In this document: positions 42,616-52,145 of the stretch, piece after piece | How the letters are laid out: every line of letters begins with the position of its first letter | Numbering within the stretch: the first letter of the stretch is position 1 | Assembly (NCBI RefSeq): GCF_034314105.1 | Contig: NZ_JAVIWJ010000001.1 | Span: 1,303,501-1,367,500, forward strand | Source: Pseudomonas sp. AB6 | Lineage (GTDB): Bacteria; Pseudomonadota; Gammaproteobacteria; Pseudomonadales; Pseudomonadaceae | Direction of reading: 5' to 3' | Length of the DNA stretch: 64,000 nucleotides | The notes under the pieces: model-generated | The model's input: the letters and a program-made list of their open reading frames with translations, nothing else | Databases searched by the model: none | Told to the model about the DNA's origin: nothing | Made by a program: the position numbers and the translations under genes

Positions 42616-42947
42616 TTGATTGGGATTCGCTGGTGCTGGCGCCATTGGCGGATATCTTCGGCGAGGGCAACCTGCCTGATAGCCAAATCATGTTCTACCC
42701 CGACGGCGGTACGGCTTACGCAATCGATGGCGTCTTTGATGCTGCTTATCGGGACATCCATCTGATTGACACCATGGTCGATGCGAACACCGTCCAGCCC
42801 GTGCTGGGCGTCCGTCTCGCCATCTTCGCCGCTCCGCCAATTCCCGATGATCAGGTATTTATCCCGAGTACCGGGAACACGTACCTGATCAAAGAGGTGC
42901 GGCCCGATAGTCATGGCTGGGCAAAACTGATGCTGGGGAAAATGTAA
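42612..42947 (+). CDS. Head-tail joining protein (FII-like)
   Basis: A 111-residue beta protein: GTG start inside the previous stop (GTGA), ADIFGEGNLPDSQIMFYPDG, VLGVRLAIFAAPPIPDDQVF, TYLIKEVRPDSHGWAKLML. It resembles lambda FII-type connectors. It forms the platform for tail attachment. Confidence 0.7.
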   Translation: MIDWDSLVLAPLADIFGEGNLPDSQIMFYPDGGTAYAIDGVFDAAYRDIHLIDTMVDANTVQPVLGVRLAIFAAPPIPDDQVFIPSTGNTYLIKEVRPDSHGWAKLMLGKM

Positions 42948-43633
42948 TGACGACTACCTCAGATTTGCGGCTGTTGTCTGCGGAGGGGCTTAAGGGCAAG
43001 ACCCTCGCCGGAAACAATGTGTTTTTGGCAAGGACTTGGGCCACCTGGGACGGTAGCTACCCGATTCTGTACCTGCATTCGCCCGGCGAGGATATGCAAT
43101 CACTCGGGGACGTCAGCGCGCCACAGTTCACCGTCACGGCAACCATTCGGGTCAGCGCTCGCGTCGAGGTGAGGAATTTGCCGAGGAATGGCGGTGCGGC
43201 AGCAGCACTGGCGGAGCTGGAAGTGATCCAGCAGCAAATAAAAATGGCACTGATCAACTTTCCGCCACTGATGAAAAGGCTGCAACAGTACCCGTTCGTT
43301 CGATCTGAAATCCGTGAGAGCGGCGAAGGTGATTCCGAACTGGCGGAACTGGTGATGGATATCGGTATGGAGTTCTACCAAGGCCCTGAAGATTTCTACC
43401 CCTTGGCAGCGGAGATTCCCGGACCGCCTCTTGATCCAGCAGCAGAAGTGGCCGCAATAAAGCCGATCATGCCGCTGGAACAGGTTTACATCACCAACGA
43501 CCTCACCAACGTCGTCGATATGTTGGGCACCTACGACAACCCGCCATTTCCACTCGCTGTCAATCCAGCGCCCCGTTCAGTCGGCCCAGACGGTCGCTCT
43601 GAGGGCACGCTAGATATCCACCTCACGCAATAG
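42947..43633 (+). CDS. Tail completion/terminator-like protein (228 aa)
   Basis: LDIHLTQ end and a core AELEVIQQQIKMALINFPPL, YPFVRSEIRESGEGDSELAE, LVMDIGMEFYQGPEDFYPL. This is the place of tail terminator or Mu gp37-type proteins before the sheath. It begins the contractile-tail module. Overlaps the connector gene by one base. Confidence 0.7.
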   Translation: MTTTSDLRLLSAEGLKGKTLAGNNVFLARTWATWDGSYPILYLHSPGEDMQSLGDVSAPQFTVTATIRVSARVEVRNLPRNGGAAAALAELEVIQQQIKMALINFPPLMKRLQQYPFVRSEIRESGEGDSELAELVMDIGMEFYQGPEDFYPLAAEIPGPPLDPAAEVAAIKPIMPLEQVYITNDLTNVVDMLGTYDNPPFPLAVNPAPRSVGPDGRSEGTLDIHLTQ

Positions 43634-43641
43634 GAGCACCC

Positions 43642-43863
43642 ATGTACGTTTATGCCTCTCAAGGGTTGCTAGTTCGCGACCCTGTGAAACAAGATTTTTT
43701 GCCCGTCGAAGGCCGCGAGGTTCCCGACAGCGCTTTTTACTGGATTCGGCGCCTGGGTTGCGGTGATGTAACGCTGACCCCGCCCGCAACCTCGGCACCC
43801 GCCGCGATTGTGCTCGATTCGCGCGTCACGAAAACCACCCCAACTGATGGGAGCGATAGCTAA
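43642..43863 (+). CDS. DUF2635 small tail protein (Mu gp38-like)
   Basis: A 73-residue protein: YVYASQGLLVRDPVKQDFLP, VEGREVPDSAFYWIRRLGCGDV, the DUF2635 signature that precedes the Mu sheath gene. TAATG overlap with the sheath. Confidence 0.85.
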   Translation: MYVYASQGLLVRDPVKQDFLPVEGREVPDSAFYWIRRLGCGDVTLTPPATSAPAAIVLDSRVTKTTPTDGSDS

Positions 43864-45341
43864 TGCCCGTTCCATTCAATAACATCCCGACGAACAACCG
43901 GGTTCCGCTTTTTTATGCGGAGGTCGATAACTCCCAGGCCAACAGCGGGGCGCAGACTCAGAAAACGTTGATCATTGGTCAGATAACCGCAGCCGGTAAC
44001 GGCATAGTCAACGTTCCAGTGCTTGGGCAGGGCGTTACTGACGCCCAAGCTAAAGGTGGACAGGGTTCCATGCTTGCGCTGATGACTGCGACCTACGTTG
44101 CCAATGACAGTTTCGGCGAGATCTGGTTTTTGCCTCTGGCAGACGCAGCGGGTGGGGTCGCAGCTACCGGCACGCTGCTTGTTGCCGGACTGCCCACTGC
44201 CACAGGCGTTATTTCGCTGTACATCGCCGGGCAACTCGTCAGCCTGGTCGTAACGGCAGCCGAAGCCCCGAGTGCTATCGCCACAGCTTTGGCGGCACTC
44301 GTCAATGCGACTCCAGATTTGCCGGTTACTGCGACTGCGACCACGGCAACAGTGACGTTCACCGCCAAGAACAAGGGTATGACGGGTAACGACATCGATA
44401 TCCGGTTGAATTATCTCGGAACGGTGAATGGGCAGGCGATCCCTGTTGGCTTGACGCTGACAATTACCGCAATGACGGCTGGCGCAACCAACCCCGTGCT
44501 GGACACGGCGCTCAGCAACCTGGCCGACCAGGCATTTGACTTCATCGTTAGCCCCTACACCGATACAGCTTCGCTGGATTCGCTCAAAGCGTTGCTCAAC
44601 GACAAAACGGGGCGGTGGGGTTATATCTCGCAGATCTATGGCCACGTGTTCTCGTCGTTGCGCGGCACGCTATCAACGTTGGCGACTGCGGGCAACGCCC
44701 GTAACAACCAGCATGAAACTGTACTGGGTGTTTATGATTCCCCGTCTCCACCCTGGTCATGGGCGGCAGGTTCGGCTGGCGCAGCGGCAGTTGCATTGCG
44801 TGCCGATCCGGGCCGCCCGCTGCAAACTTTGGTCGTGAGCGGCGTACTCGCACCACCGCTTATTTCGCAATTTGACGTGGGCGAGCGCAATACCTTGCTT
44901 TGGGATGGTATTTCCACGTTCACCGTTGCGAATGACGGCACGGTCGCGATTGAAAACATGATTACGACTTACCAAAAGAACAGTTTTGGTTCCCCCGATG
45001 ACAGTTATCTGCAAGTCGAAACGCTGTTTCTGCTGATGTTCGTGCTGCGCGCTCAGCGGGCCTTGGTAACTTCGAAGTACGCACGGGTCAAGTTAGCGGC
45101 TAACGGCACTCGCTTCGCGCCTGGCAGTGCAATCGTTACTCCGAACATCATTCGGGCCGATCTAATTGCTCAGTACCTGACGATGGAATTCAACGGGTAC
45201 GTCCAGGATTCGGCTGCCTTTGCCAAAGCCTTGATTGTCGAAAAGAACAGCCTAAATCCGAACCGGGTCGATGTTCTCTCGCCAGCCACGCTGATCAACC
45301 AGTTGCGCATTTTTGCGCTGCTCGAACAATTCCGCCTGTAG
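43863..45341 (+). CDS. Contractile tail sheath protein (Mu gpL-like)
   Basis: A 492-residue protein: MPVPFNNIPTNNRVPLFYAE, VDNSQANSGAQTQKTLIIGQ at the N-terminus, FIVSPYTDTASLDSLKALL, VLGVYDSPSPPWSWAAGSAG, and a C-terminal IEKNSLNP-like VEKNSLNPNRVDVLSP, typical of Mu-type sheaths. It shows the tail is contractile, so the phage is a myovirus. Confidence 0.94.
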   Translation: MPVPFNNIPTNNRVPLFYAEVDNSQANSGAQTQKTLIIGQITAAGNGIVNVPVLGQGVTDAQAKGGQGSMLALMTATYVANDSFGEIWFLPLADAAGGVAATGTLLVAGLPTATGVISLYIAGQLVSLVVTAAEAPSAIATALAALVNATPDLPVTATATTATVTFTAKNKGMTGNDIDIRLNYLGTVNGQAIPVGLTLTITAMTAGATNPVLDTALSNLADQAFDFIVSPYTDTASLDSLKALLNDKTGRWGYISQIYGHVFSSLRGTLSTLATAGNARNNQHETVLGVYDSPSPPWSWAAGSAGAAAVALRADPGRPLQTLVVSGVLAPPLISQFDVGERNTLLWDGISTFTVANDGTVAIENMITTYQKNSFGSPDDSYLQVETLFLLMFVLRAQRALVTSKYARVKLAANGTRFAPGSAIVTPNIIRADLIAQYLTMEFNGYVQDSAAFAKALIVEKNSLNPNRVDVLSPATLINQLRIFALLEQFRL

Positions 45342-45361
45342 TCCAGGCACCACGTCAACGG

Positions 45362-45382
45362 CCGCCATTGAGCGGTTTTTTT
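45362..45382 (+). terminator. Weak hairpin terminator between sheath and tube genes
   Basis: CCGC-CATTGA-GCGG followed by seven T. Short stem but a clear T run. Confidence 0.55.
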
Positions 45383-45398
45383 ATGCCTGGAGAAACAT

Positions 45399-45764
45399 AT
45401 GGCTAATCCCAACCGCCTCGCCGGGGTCTGCTACCTGTCCGTCGATGGCGTCAGTTACATGATGTCCGGGGATTTCTCTTACAAGGTTTCTGGGGTATCC
45501 CGTGAAACCTTGAAGGGCCCCGACGGCGTTCATGGCTACGCCGAAAAGATCGAACAAGGCTATATCGGCGCCACACTCCGTGACTCCGCGAGCCTGAGCC
45601 TGTCCGACCTCAACGCCATGAGCAATGTCACGGTTGTGGCCGAGCTCGCCAATGGCAAAACCGTAATCGGTAGCGCCATGTGGACTACCGATTTGCCCGA
45701 ATCCAAAGCAGCTGACGCCACTATCGAAATGAAGTGGGAAAGCGCATCCGTCACGGAGAGTTGA
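45399..45764 (+). CDS. Tail tube protein (Mu gpM-like)
   Basis: A 121-residue protein: NRLAGVCYLSVDGVSYMMSG, SRETLKGPDGVHGYAEKIEQ, GYIGATLRDSASLSLSDLNA. This is the Mu tube family. CTGGAGAAA lies before the ATG. Confidence 0.92.
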   Translation: MANPNRLAGVCYLSVDGVSYMMSGDFSYKVSGVSRETLKGPDGVHGYAEKIEQGYIGATLRDSASLSLSDLNAMSNVTVVAELANGKTVIGSAMWTTDLPESKAADATIEMKWESASVTES

Positions 45765-45767
45765 TCC

Positions 45768-46055
45768 ATGTTTGAAGAAGAAACCACCATTGAGCTTTCA
45801 AAACCGGTAGTCATCGGCACTGGCGACACTGCGCAGACCTACACCGAACTCAAGCTTCGAGAGCCCACCGCTGGCGAAATCGAGAAAGCTTCACGGGCAG
45901 ATACGGGCCCCGGCTCGGCCATCACCCTGATCAGTTTGATTACTAAAATCCCACGCGGGGCAATCGAAAAAATCAGCAAGCGTGACCTGATGGCTGCGGA
46001 CAAGTACCTCCAGGGTTTTTCGGACGCTGGGCCCTCGGCGGCTGGCCAGAGCTGA
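45768..46055 (+). CDS. Tail assembly chaperone, short form (Mu gp41-like)
   Basis: A 95-residue protein: VVIGTGDTAQTYTELKLREP, TAGEIEKASRADTGPG, ISKRDLMAADKYLQGF. The gp41-type chaperone lies before the tape measure. A slippery site near its end allows a longer product. Confidence 0.85.
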   Translation: MFEEETTIELSKPVVIGTGDTAQTYTELKLREPTAGEIEKASRADTGPGSAITLISLITKIPRGAIEKISKRDLMAADKYLQGFSDAGPSAAGQS

Positions 46056-46162
46056 TTGCTCAGCTGACGAAGTTCTACAGTTGGGGGCCGCATGACGCGC
46101 GATCACTGACTTTGGGCGAGCTGATCCAGTGGAACGAGCAAGCCATTAAAATGAAGGAGTAG
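45768..46162 (+). CDS. Tail assembly chaperone, frameshifted long form
   Basis: The heptamer GGGTTTT at 46013-46019 is in the right phase (G GGT TTT) for a -1 shift. After it the -1 frame reads FGRWALGGWPELIAQLTKFY, SWGPHDARSLTLGELIQWNE and stops at 46160-46162. That peptide is the second-domain type seen in such fusions. The conserved two-product chaperone is needed to assemble the tape measure. Confidence 0.75.
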
Positions 46163-46167
46163 TCACT

Positions 46168-48201
46168 GTGGCCAACAGCTTCACGATCACGATCAACGCC
46201 GTGGATAAAGCTACGGCGACCGTGCGCAAGGTCAACGACGCTATCGGCCGCATGACCCGCCCATTCGAAAACGTGGGCAACTCCTTTAAGAGTCTGGGTC
46301 GCGAACTGGGTTTTGAGAAGATCGGCAAGAACCTGGGCAACATTGGTATGCAAGCGGGCAGTGCCGCTCGCAGCATCGGCAACATCGTTGCTCCCATGGC
46401 CGCCATTACGGGCCTAGGGTCGGTGGCGGGCGTTGCTGCACTTGCCGACAGCTGGGCCCACCTCGGCCGATCCATCGACAACAGCTCTCGCGGTATCGGC
46501 GTCTCGGCGGGACAGCTTCAGGGTTTCCAGGGGGCGGCAAAGCTTCTTGGCATAGATGCCTCGACGACGACCTCGAGCCTCGACGGTTTGGCGACCACGA
46601 TGCAGGATGCTCAGTGGGGCCGAAATCAAGGCGCGATGGTTATGTTTAGCCAGCTCGGCATAGGTTTAAAGAAAACCAAGGATGGTGCAAAAGACGTGAT
46701 TGGCGAATTCAAGGCGATTGCTGACGCCATTTCCAAGAAAACCGACCCCCAAGTGCAGGCGCTTATTGCGAACACTTTAGGATTAGGTGCGATGTTGCCG
46801 TTTCTGCGGGAGGGATCGGCAGGGATCGAACGCTACGAAGGCATGGTTAAAAGTCTTGGCTATGTGATGGGCGATGACGCGGTAAAGCGCGGCAAAGAAT
46901 TCTCAATGAGTCTTGCGGGGCTGGGCATCGCTGTCGACGGGGTTAAAAATTCCATCGGCGATGCGTTGATTCCCGCGATGAAGCCGCTGATCGACCAGTT
47001 CAGCGTTTGGCTGGCGACCAATCGCGAGTTGATCGCGACCGACGTTGGTGAGTGGGCGAAAGGATTTGCGACTTGGATCAACAGTATCAACTGGACGAAG
47101 GTCGGCGAGGGCATCGTTAAGTTTGGCGAAGGCATCGGCAAGGTCGTTGACTGGATGGGTGGGTGGCAGAACGCCGCTCTCCTGGTAGCTGGCGTAATGA
47201 ACGCTGGACTGATTGTCAGCGTAGCTTCACTCGGTGGAAGCTTGTTGACGGCGGGCATCGGAATTGTGGCTTTCACCGGTCTTTTGAGCGGCTGGAAGGT
47301 CGCCGCTCTTGAGGCGGGCGCCGCTACCGACGCTGCCGCAGTATCAGGCGGCGGCCTGCTGGGCGCCATCGGTGCGGGTATTTCTACTATCGCAGCCGGA
47401 CTCTTATCGCTGCTTTACTCCCCCTCGCTGAACACGGGGGAGGATAAAGAAATTGCGCGTATTCGACAGGCTCAAGGTTTGCCGCCAGCGGTCCCACAAA
47501 CAGCTGACCAAGCTTCCCACGAAACAGCTGTATCCGGTGCTTGGAAAAAGCTGCAGGGCACTGACAAAGATCAATCGACCCTTGCGATGGATTATTTCAA
47601 GTCTGTAGGGTGGACGCCGCAACAAGCGGCGGGAATCGTCGGCAACGGCATAGCCGAAAGCAACCTTGATCCAAAAGCAACGGGTGATTGGAAAGTAACC
47701 GGGCCAGAGGCCAGAGGCATCTTTCAGTTGCACGCCGATCGGCAAAAGGATTTTAAGGACTGGGCCGGTTTCAAAATCACTGATGATCGAGCAGATAGTC
47801 TGAAGCAGTATGAGTTTGCCAACTACGAGTTAACCAAAGGTAAGGAAGCTAAGGCGGGGAGGGCCCTGAGAAGAACTGCCGACGCAGAATCGGCAGGCGA
47901 AGTAGGTTCGCGAAAATGGTTGAGGCCGGGGCTTTTAGAAGAAGATAAGGCCCGCGAGGCTATTTCACGCGGGGCGCTGGCCAATCAGTTAGATTTACCG
48001 CCGCTCTCGGCCGCGCCAGCCGGGCCATATACCAAGCCTGCCGATGCTGGTGAGCAAGGTAGCGGCGGCAGCAACGGCACCGTGAAAGTCGAAATTGAAC
48101 ACAAGAACATGCCGGAAGGAACAAAGGTCAACGTTAAAACTGAAGGCAACGTTCAGGCGTCTAGCCGTATTGCATATTCTGGAGTGGGGTCTATCGCATG
48201 A
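46168..48201 (+). CDS. Tail tape measure protein with tail lysozyme domain
   Basis: A 677-residue protein. N-terminal tape-measure pattern (TITINAVDKATATVRKVNDA, IGRMTRPFENVG); hydrophobic middle (VAGVMNAGLIVSVASLGGSL). About 460-590 is a phage tail lysozyme-type domain: FKSVGWTPQQAAGIVGNGIA, ESNLDPKATGD, ARGIFQLHADRQKDFKDWAG, with a likely catalytic Glu in AESNL. It determines tail length and may locally cut peptidoglycan during entry. GTG start with AAGGAG upstream. Confidence 0.92.
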   Translation: MANSFTITINAVDKATATVRKVNDAIGRMTRPFENVGNSFKSLGRELGFEKIGKNLGNIGMQAGSAARSIGNIVAPMAAITGLGSVAGVAALADSWAHLGRSIDNSSRGIGVSAGQLQGFQGAAKLLGIDASTTTSSLDGLATTMQDAQWGRNQGAMVMFSQLGIGLKKTKDGAKDVIGEFKAIADAISKKTDPQVQALIANTLGLGAMLPFLREGSAGIERYEGMVKSLGYVMGDDAVKRGKEFSMSLAGLGIAVDGVKNSIGDALIPAMKPLIDQFSVWLATNRELIATDVGEWAKGFATWINSINWTKVGEGIVKFGEGIGKVVDWMGGWQNAALLVAGVMNAGLIVSVASLGGSLLTAGIGIVAFTGLLSGWKVAALEAGAATDAAAVSGGGLLGAIGAGISTIAAGLLSLLYSPSLNTGEDKEIARIRQAQGLPPAVPQTADQASHETAVSGAWKKLQGTDKDQSTLAMDYFKSVGWTPQQAAGIVGNGIAESNLDPKATGDWKVTGPEARGIFQLHADRQKDFKDWAGFKITDDRADSLKQYEFANYELTKGKEAKAGRALRRTADAESAGEVGSRKWLRPGLLEEDKAREAISRGALANQLDLPPLSAAPAGPYTKPADAGEQGSGGSNGTVKVEIEHKNMPEGTKVNVKTEGNVQASSRIAYSGVGSIA

Positions 48202-49628
48202 GTTTGTTATCGGATCTTATTCAAATTGCCGGTGACTCCAATCGCACTTGGGCCCAATCACTAAATCAGGCGTCGTTCCGTGGTGTTCCATTTGCGGTGT
48301 ATGGCGGCGAGGCCCGATTCGGGCGCCGCCAGGCCGTGCATGAATACCCTGGAGCGGACAAGCCCTATATAGAAGACATGGGCCGCTCGACGCGCCGCAT
48401 TCGTATGACCGGGTTTCTGGTAACAGACAGTGCTATCTACGGGGGCGGCAATGTGCTGGCGCAACGTGACGCATTAGTTGCGGCAGCGGAAAAACAGGGG
48501 CCTGGCGCTTTAATGCACCCGACGCTTGGCGCACTTAAAGTCAGCCTCATGGACCAGGGGCTGTCAGTAATCGAGCGCTGGGACATGGGGCGCTACTTCG
48601 AAATCAGTTTCATATTCATTGAATCGGGCAATCGTTATTTCCCCAGCATCAAAACGTCTACCGGCAGCCTGCTAGATAAGTTGGCTGCTGCCCTGGGCCT
48701 GTCCTCGGTATTGGACTTCGCACGCAAGGTGATTGGAGGCGTAACGGCCGTACTGAATGTTGTCGAGGGCGTCATAAAGTTCGGCAAAGCTATTGTTAGC
48801 ATGGTGTTTGGCGTGATTGGTGCTTTCAAAGCGCTGGTTGGCCGTATCACCCGCGACGTACGCAGCATCACCAGCTTGGGCGGTCTTTTAACTGGGAATT
48901 ACGGTCGATATGCGAATGGAAACGTAAGCAGCGCGCTAATAGCGAGTAAAACAGCACGGAACAGCAGCGCAACTATGGCTGACTTGATCGCGAAGAACAC
49001 AGCTAATCGCGCCGCCGTCGATAGCGCGATGAGCACTCTGGTTAATGCCGCATCAAATCTCGATGTGAGTAGCGCGGCGACTTTTACCAGTGCGGTCCAA
49101 GCGGTTATGAGTGCACTCGCTGCGGGTATCGCTGACCCTGGTGACGCCATTGTTTTACTCGGCCCCTTGGCGACTTTTTCTCCGGCAGCATTTACCGGGG
49201 GCGGGGCTATTGGCGCAGCGTCAGCAATCGCTCAAAACGCAACGGCAGCATTACTGCGCAGAACAGCATTAGCGGAAATTGGAAAAGTAGTGGCTGCCTA
49301 TGTACCCACCTCATACGACCAAGCTATCAGCACAATGACGGCCGTTACGGCTTTCATTGATGCCGAGATATTGGTTGCGGGCGATGCCGGTGATGACGAT
49401 AGCTACAGTGCGTTGATTGCATTGCGACAAGGCATTGTAAGCGCCCTGACCACAACCGGCGCCACGCTGCCAAATCTTGAAACGTTCACCTTCAATGCGC
49501 CGATATCGGCGCTGGTGATGGCGAACAGGCTTTACCAAGACCCAAGTCGAGCAGATGAGTTAATTCAGCAGGCAAACCCGGTTCATCCAGCATTTATGCC
49601 GACTTCGTTGAAGGCCTTGGCAACTTAA
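48198..49628 (+). CDS. DNA circularisation / baseplate protein (Mu gpN-like)
   Basis: A 476-residue protein: WAQSLNQASFRGVPFAVYGG, EARFGRRQAVHEYPGADKPY, IEDMGRSTRRIRMTGFLVTD, the DNA_circ_N signature. C-terminal Ala-rich helices. In Mu-type tails it belongs to the tail tip or baseplate region. Confidence 0.92.
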   Translation: MSLLSDLIQIAGDSNRTWAQSLNQASFRGVPFAVYGGEARFGRRQAVHEYPGADKPYIEDMGRSTRRIRMTGFLVTDSAIYGGGNVLAQRDALVAAAEKQGPGALMHPTLGALKVSLMDQGLSVIERWDMGRYFEISFIFIESGNRYFPSIKTSTGSLLDKLAAALGLSSVLDFARKVIGGVTAVLNVVEGVIKFGKAIVSMVFGVIGAFKALVGRITRDVRSITSLGGLLTGNYGRYANGNVSSALIASKTARNSSATMADLIAKNTANRAAVDSAMSTLVNAASNLDVSSAATFTSAVQAVMSALAAGIADPGDAIVLLGPLATFSPAAFTGGGAIGAASAIAQNATAALLRRTALAEIGKVVAAYVPTSYDQAISTMTAVTAFIDAEILVAGDAGDDDSYSALIALRQGIVSALTTTGATLPNLETFTFNAPISALVMANRLYQDPSRADELIQQANPVHPAFMPTSLKALAT

Positions 49629-49640
49629 TACTCGCCAAGG

Positions 49641-50024
49641 TCATTTGGCCGGCACAACGTCTGACTGCATCATCCATTCAATATCGTGAGGCATGGACGG
49701 GTTGTTGATCATCGGGATTGACACCTGAACAAGTTGTTGGGGACCTGCTGGAATTTGCCAAGTGTACCGCTTGATAACATCAAACTTCACGGTCGGAGAA
49801 ATTGGCGAGCAACCACCCTGAGTCATGATTTTTAACAGATTGGGGTTGGCGGGGTCGTGGAGTATGTAGTCGGACGCTTCGGGCACTGCCGCCATATCTG
49901 AACAAGCAAGCGCCTCGCTACTTTTGGAATGATACAGCCCCGTTTCTTGCCCGCTATTGGCGTGGGCGCTCACAGCTACGGCAAATAAAATCCCTGCACA
50001 GCTAAAAGATATTAATAATTTCAT
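49641..50024 (-). CDS. Exported moron protein, unknown (127 aa)
   Basis: It lies on the opposite strand inside the tail operon, convergent with gpN and divergent from gpP. A signal peptide (MKLLISFSCAGILFAVAVSAHA) is followed by a beta-like mature part with two Cys (LACSDM, GGCSPI). GAGGATAAAG precedes ATG 50024. A periplasmic lysogen-expressed protein is likely; superinfection exclusion or fitness function is possible, not shown. Confidence 0.65.
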   Translation of the reverse strand: MKLLISFSCAGILFAVAVSAHANSGQETGLYHSKSSEALACSDMAAVPEASDYILHDPANPNLLKIMTQGGCSPISPTVKFDVIKRYTWQIPAGPQQLVQVSIPMINNPSMPHDIEWMMQSDVVPAK

Positions 50025-50047
50025 CTTTATCCTCGGTGGTGTGGTGT

Positions 50048-51142
50048 ATGTCTGAAGATCTAACCGTAACTATTGGAACAACGGCGATTACGGGCTGGAC
50101 AGATATTCGTGTCACTCGCGGAATTGAGCGAGTGCCAAGTGATTTTAGTATTGGCATGACAGAATTACATCCTGGTGAGCTAGCAGAAATCGGTATCGAG
50201 CCAGGATCTGCGTGCGCAGTTAAGCTCGGGGATAATCTGGTTGTCACGGGTTATATAGATCACTTCATCCCAAGCTTTGGTCCCAGCGATCATTCCATTC
50301 GGTTGTCGGGTCGCTCAAAGTGTGCAGATCTGGTGGATTGTGCTGCGGAGTGGCCGGGCGGCCAGATCAGCAACTCCAATGTTCTCGGAATCGCCCAGAA
50401 ACTAGCCTCGGTTTATGGCCCTCTTGTCGATGGAAAGGCAGACGGGATTCAAGTCACTGCCAGCTTGAGCTACGACAAGTTGCCGATACTCCCGCAGATC
50501 AACGTCATGCTCGGAGAATCTGCTTTCGAGATTATTGACCGCGTAGCCAGGAGCTCAGCCGTCTTAGCGTATGACTTGCCAGATGGCGGTCTATTTTTAT
50601 CTGAGGTGGGCGTCGAAACCGCAGCCAGTGGCTTCGCCGAGGGCGTGAACGTTCAAAGTGCTTATATTGATTACTCGGCAAATCTTAGATATTCGGAATA
50701 CGACGCCTATATTCAATCCGTACAAGCTTTTATGGATTTGGGCGACGGCGGCAATCTTATTGCTTCGGTATCCGACCCTAACTGTAAGCGGCACCGGAAA
50801 ATGGTGATTATTTCCGAGGGCGGAGGCATGGGGAACGAAACCGCTGCTCTGCGCGCACACTGGGAAGCCGCCCGCAGAGCGGGAAGATCGTTGGTAGTGC
50901 GGCTCGTTACAGACGGTTGGCGAGATCAGTCGGACGCCTTATGGGAGCCCAACACATTGGTTCCGGTCTCATTGCCGAGACTTAACCTGAATAGTGTGCA
51001 CTTGCTGATCACGGAAGTTACATTTTTGCGGTCTCCGGGAAGGGGTACTACAGCGGAAATAACACTGATGCCGCCCGAGGCGTTCAAACCACAACCTATA
51101 AATTTGACGCCGTTTTTTGGCGACGTCCAAGGGCATCCATGA
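50048..51142 (+). CDS. Baseplate hub protein (Mu gpP / gp44-like)
   Basis: A 364-residue protein: [76 protein letters not shown]. This is the Mu gpP/late-control-D type hub. Start ATG 50048. Its upstream region overlaps the moron's start. Confidence 0.92.
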   Translation: MSEDLTVTIGTTAITGWTDIRVTRGIERVPSDFSIGMTELHPGELAEIGIEPGSACAVKLGDNLVVTGYIDHFIPSFGPSDHSIRLSGRSKCADLVDCAAEWPGGQISNSNVLGIAQKLASVYGPLVDGKADGIQVTASLSYDKLPILPQINVMLGESAFEIIDRVARSSAVLAYDLPDGGLFLSEVGVETAASGFAEGVNVQSAYIDYSANLRYSEYDAYIQSVQAFMDLGDGGNLIASVSDPNCKRHRKMVIISEGGGMGNETAALRAHWEAARRAGRSLVVRLVTDGWRDQSDALWEPNTLVPVSLPRLNLNSVHLLITEVTFLRSPGRGTTAEITLMPPEAFKPQPINLTPFFGDVQGHP

Positions 51143-51711
51143 ATGACGCTCAAGGAATTATGGAACGGCTATGGCGACGTGTTCAGTTAATGTCTAGCTG
51201 GGGTCGAGTGACATTTAGTGACGACTCTAAGTCGGCACAAATACTCCAGATAAAACTAAATAATTCTGAAACCCGCGACGACACGCCGCGCATCGCTGAG
51301 TTCGGCCTTACTTCGGTGCCGCCGAACGGCTCCGATGTACTAGTGGCATTTCTCGGTGGCGATCGATCAAAAGGTGTCGTGATCGCAACCGGGCATCAGG
51401 CAAGCCGTCCGCTGGGATTAGCCGCTGGCGAAACCATGCTGTATGACCTTCAAGGTAAAAGCGTCTACCTCACCGCAGCTCATGGCATTGTCATTGAGGC
51501 GAGGGGCGCACCGGTCACGGTCAACAATGCGACCACTGTAACCATCAATGCTGCTAATTCGGTGGTGATGAATACCCCGCTGCTTCATGTCACCGGCGAC
51601 ATCCATGCCGATGGCAATGTCAGCGACAACGTTCGCAGCATGGCTGGCGACCGAACGATTTATAACGGCCATATCCACGGGAGCGGCCCAGTGCCGACAC
51701 AACAACAATGA
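51139..51711 (+). CDS. Baseplate spike protein (Mu gp45-like)
   Basis: A 190-residue protein: [20 protein letters not shown], then an OB-fold and repeated beta strands ([20 protein letters not shown]). It ends [10 protein letters not shown], where an HxH metal-binding tip is typical of membrane-piercing spikes. Overlaps both neighbours (ATGA). Confidence 0.9.
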   Translation: MNDAQGIMERLWRRVQLMSSWGRVTFSDDSKSAQILQIKLNNSETRDDTPRIAEFGLTSVPPNGSDVLVAFLGGDRSKGVVIATGHQASRPLGLAAGETMLYDLQGKSVYLTAAHGIVIEARGAPVTVNNATTVTINAANSVVMNTPLLHVTGDIHADGNVSDNVRSMAGDRTIYNGHIHGSGPVPTQQQ

Positions 51712-52145
51712 GCGATATCAGTACCGTTTGGAACGTCGATACCGGGATGGGCGACTGGTCCGTTAGCGGTGGCGCGCTTGCAAGCGGCGATGATCTGGAG
51801 ACGGCCGTGTTGATCAGCGTATTTTCTGATCGATTAGCCGGTGACGATGATGTCCTGCCAGACGGCAGCACAGATCGACGCGGTTTCTGGGGCGATGACG
51901 ATGTTCCGCTCGGGTCGAAGCTCTGGTTGCTTGATCGCTCTCGCCTCACTACAGATGTCGCCAACACTGCCAAAATTTATATTGAAGAATCTTTGAAGTG
52001 GATTATTGACGACGGAGTTGCCAGCAGCGTGAAAGTAACCATGTCCATAGCGCCGCCCAGGACTTTGGGGGCGCTGGTCGTCATTACGCGCGGTGATGGA
52101 ACTGTAGTCAGTCTCAGCTTTAGCAGGCTATGGCAGCAAAGTTAA
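51708..52145 (+). CDS. Baseplate protein (Mu gp46-like)
   Basis: A 145-residue protein: [66 protein letters not shown], the GP46/gp25-type lysozyme-like wedge. Normally gp47 follows at once; here a reversed gene intervenes. Confidence 0.92.
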   Translation: MSDISTVWNVDTGMGDWSVSGGALASGDDLETAVLISVFSDRLAGDDDVLPDGSTDRRGFWGDDDVPLGSKLWLLDRSRLTTDVANTAKIYIEESLKWIIDDGVASSVKVTMSIAPPRTLGALVVITRGDGTVVSLSFSRLWQQS

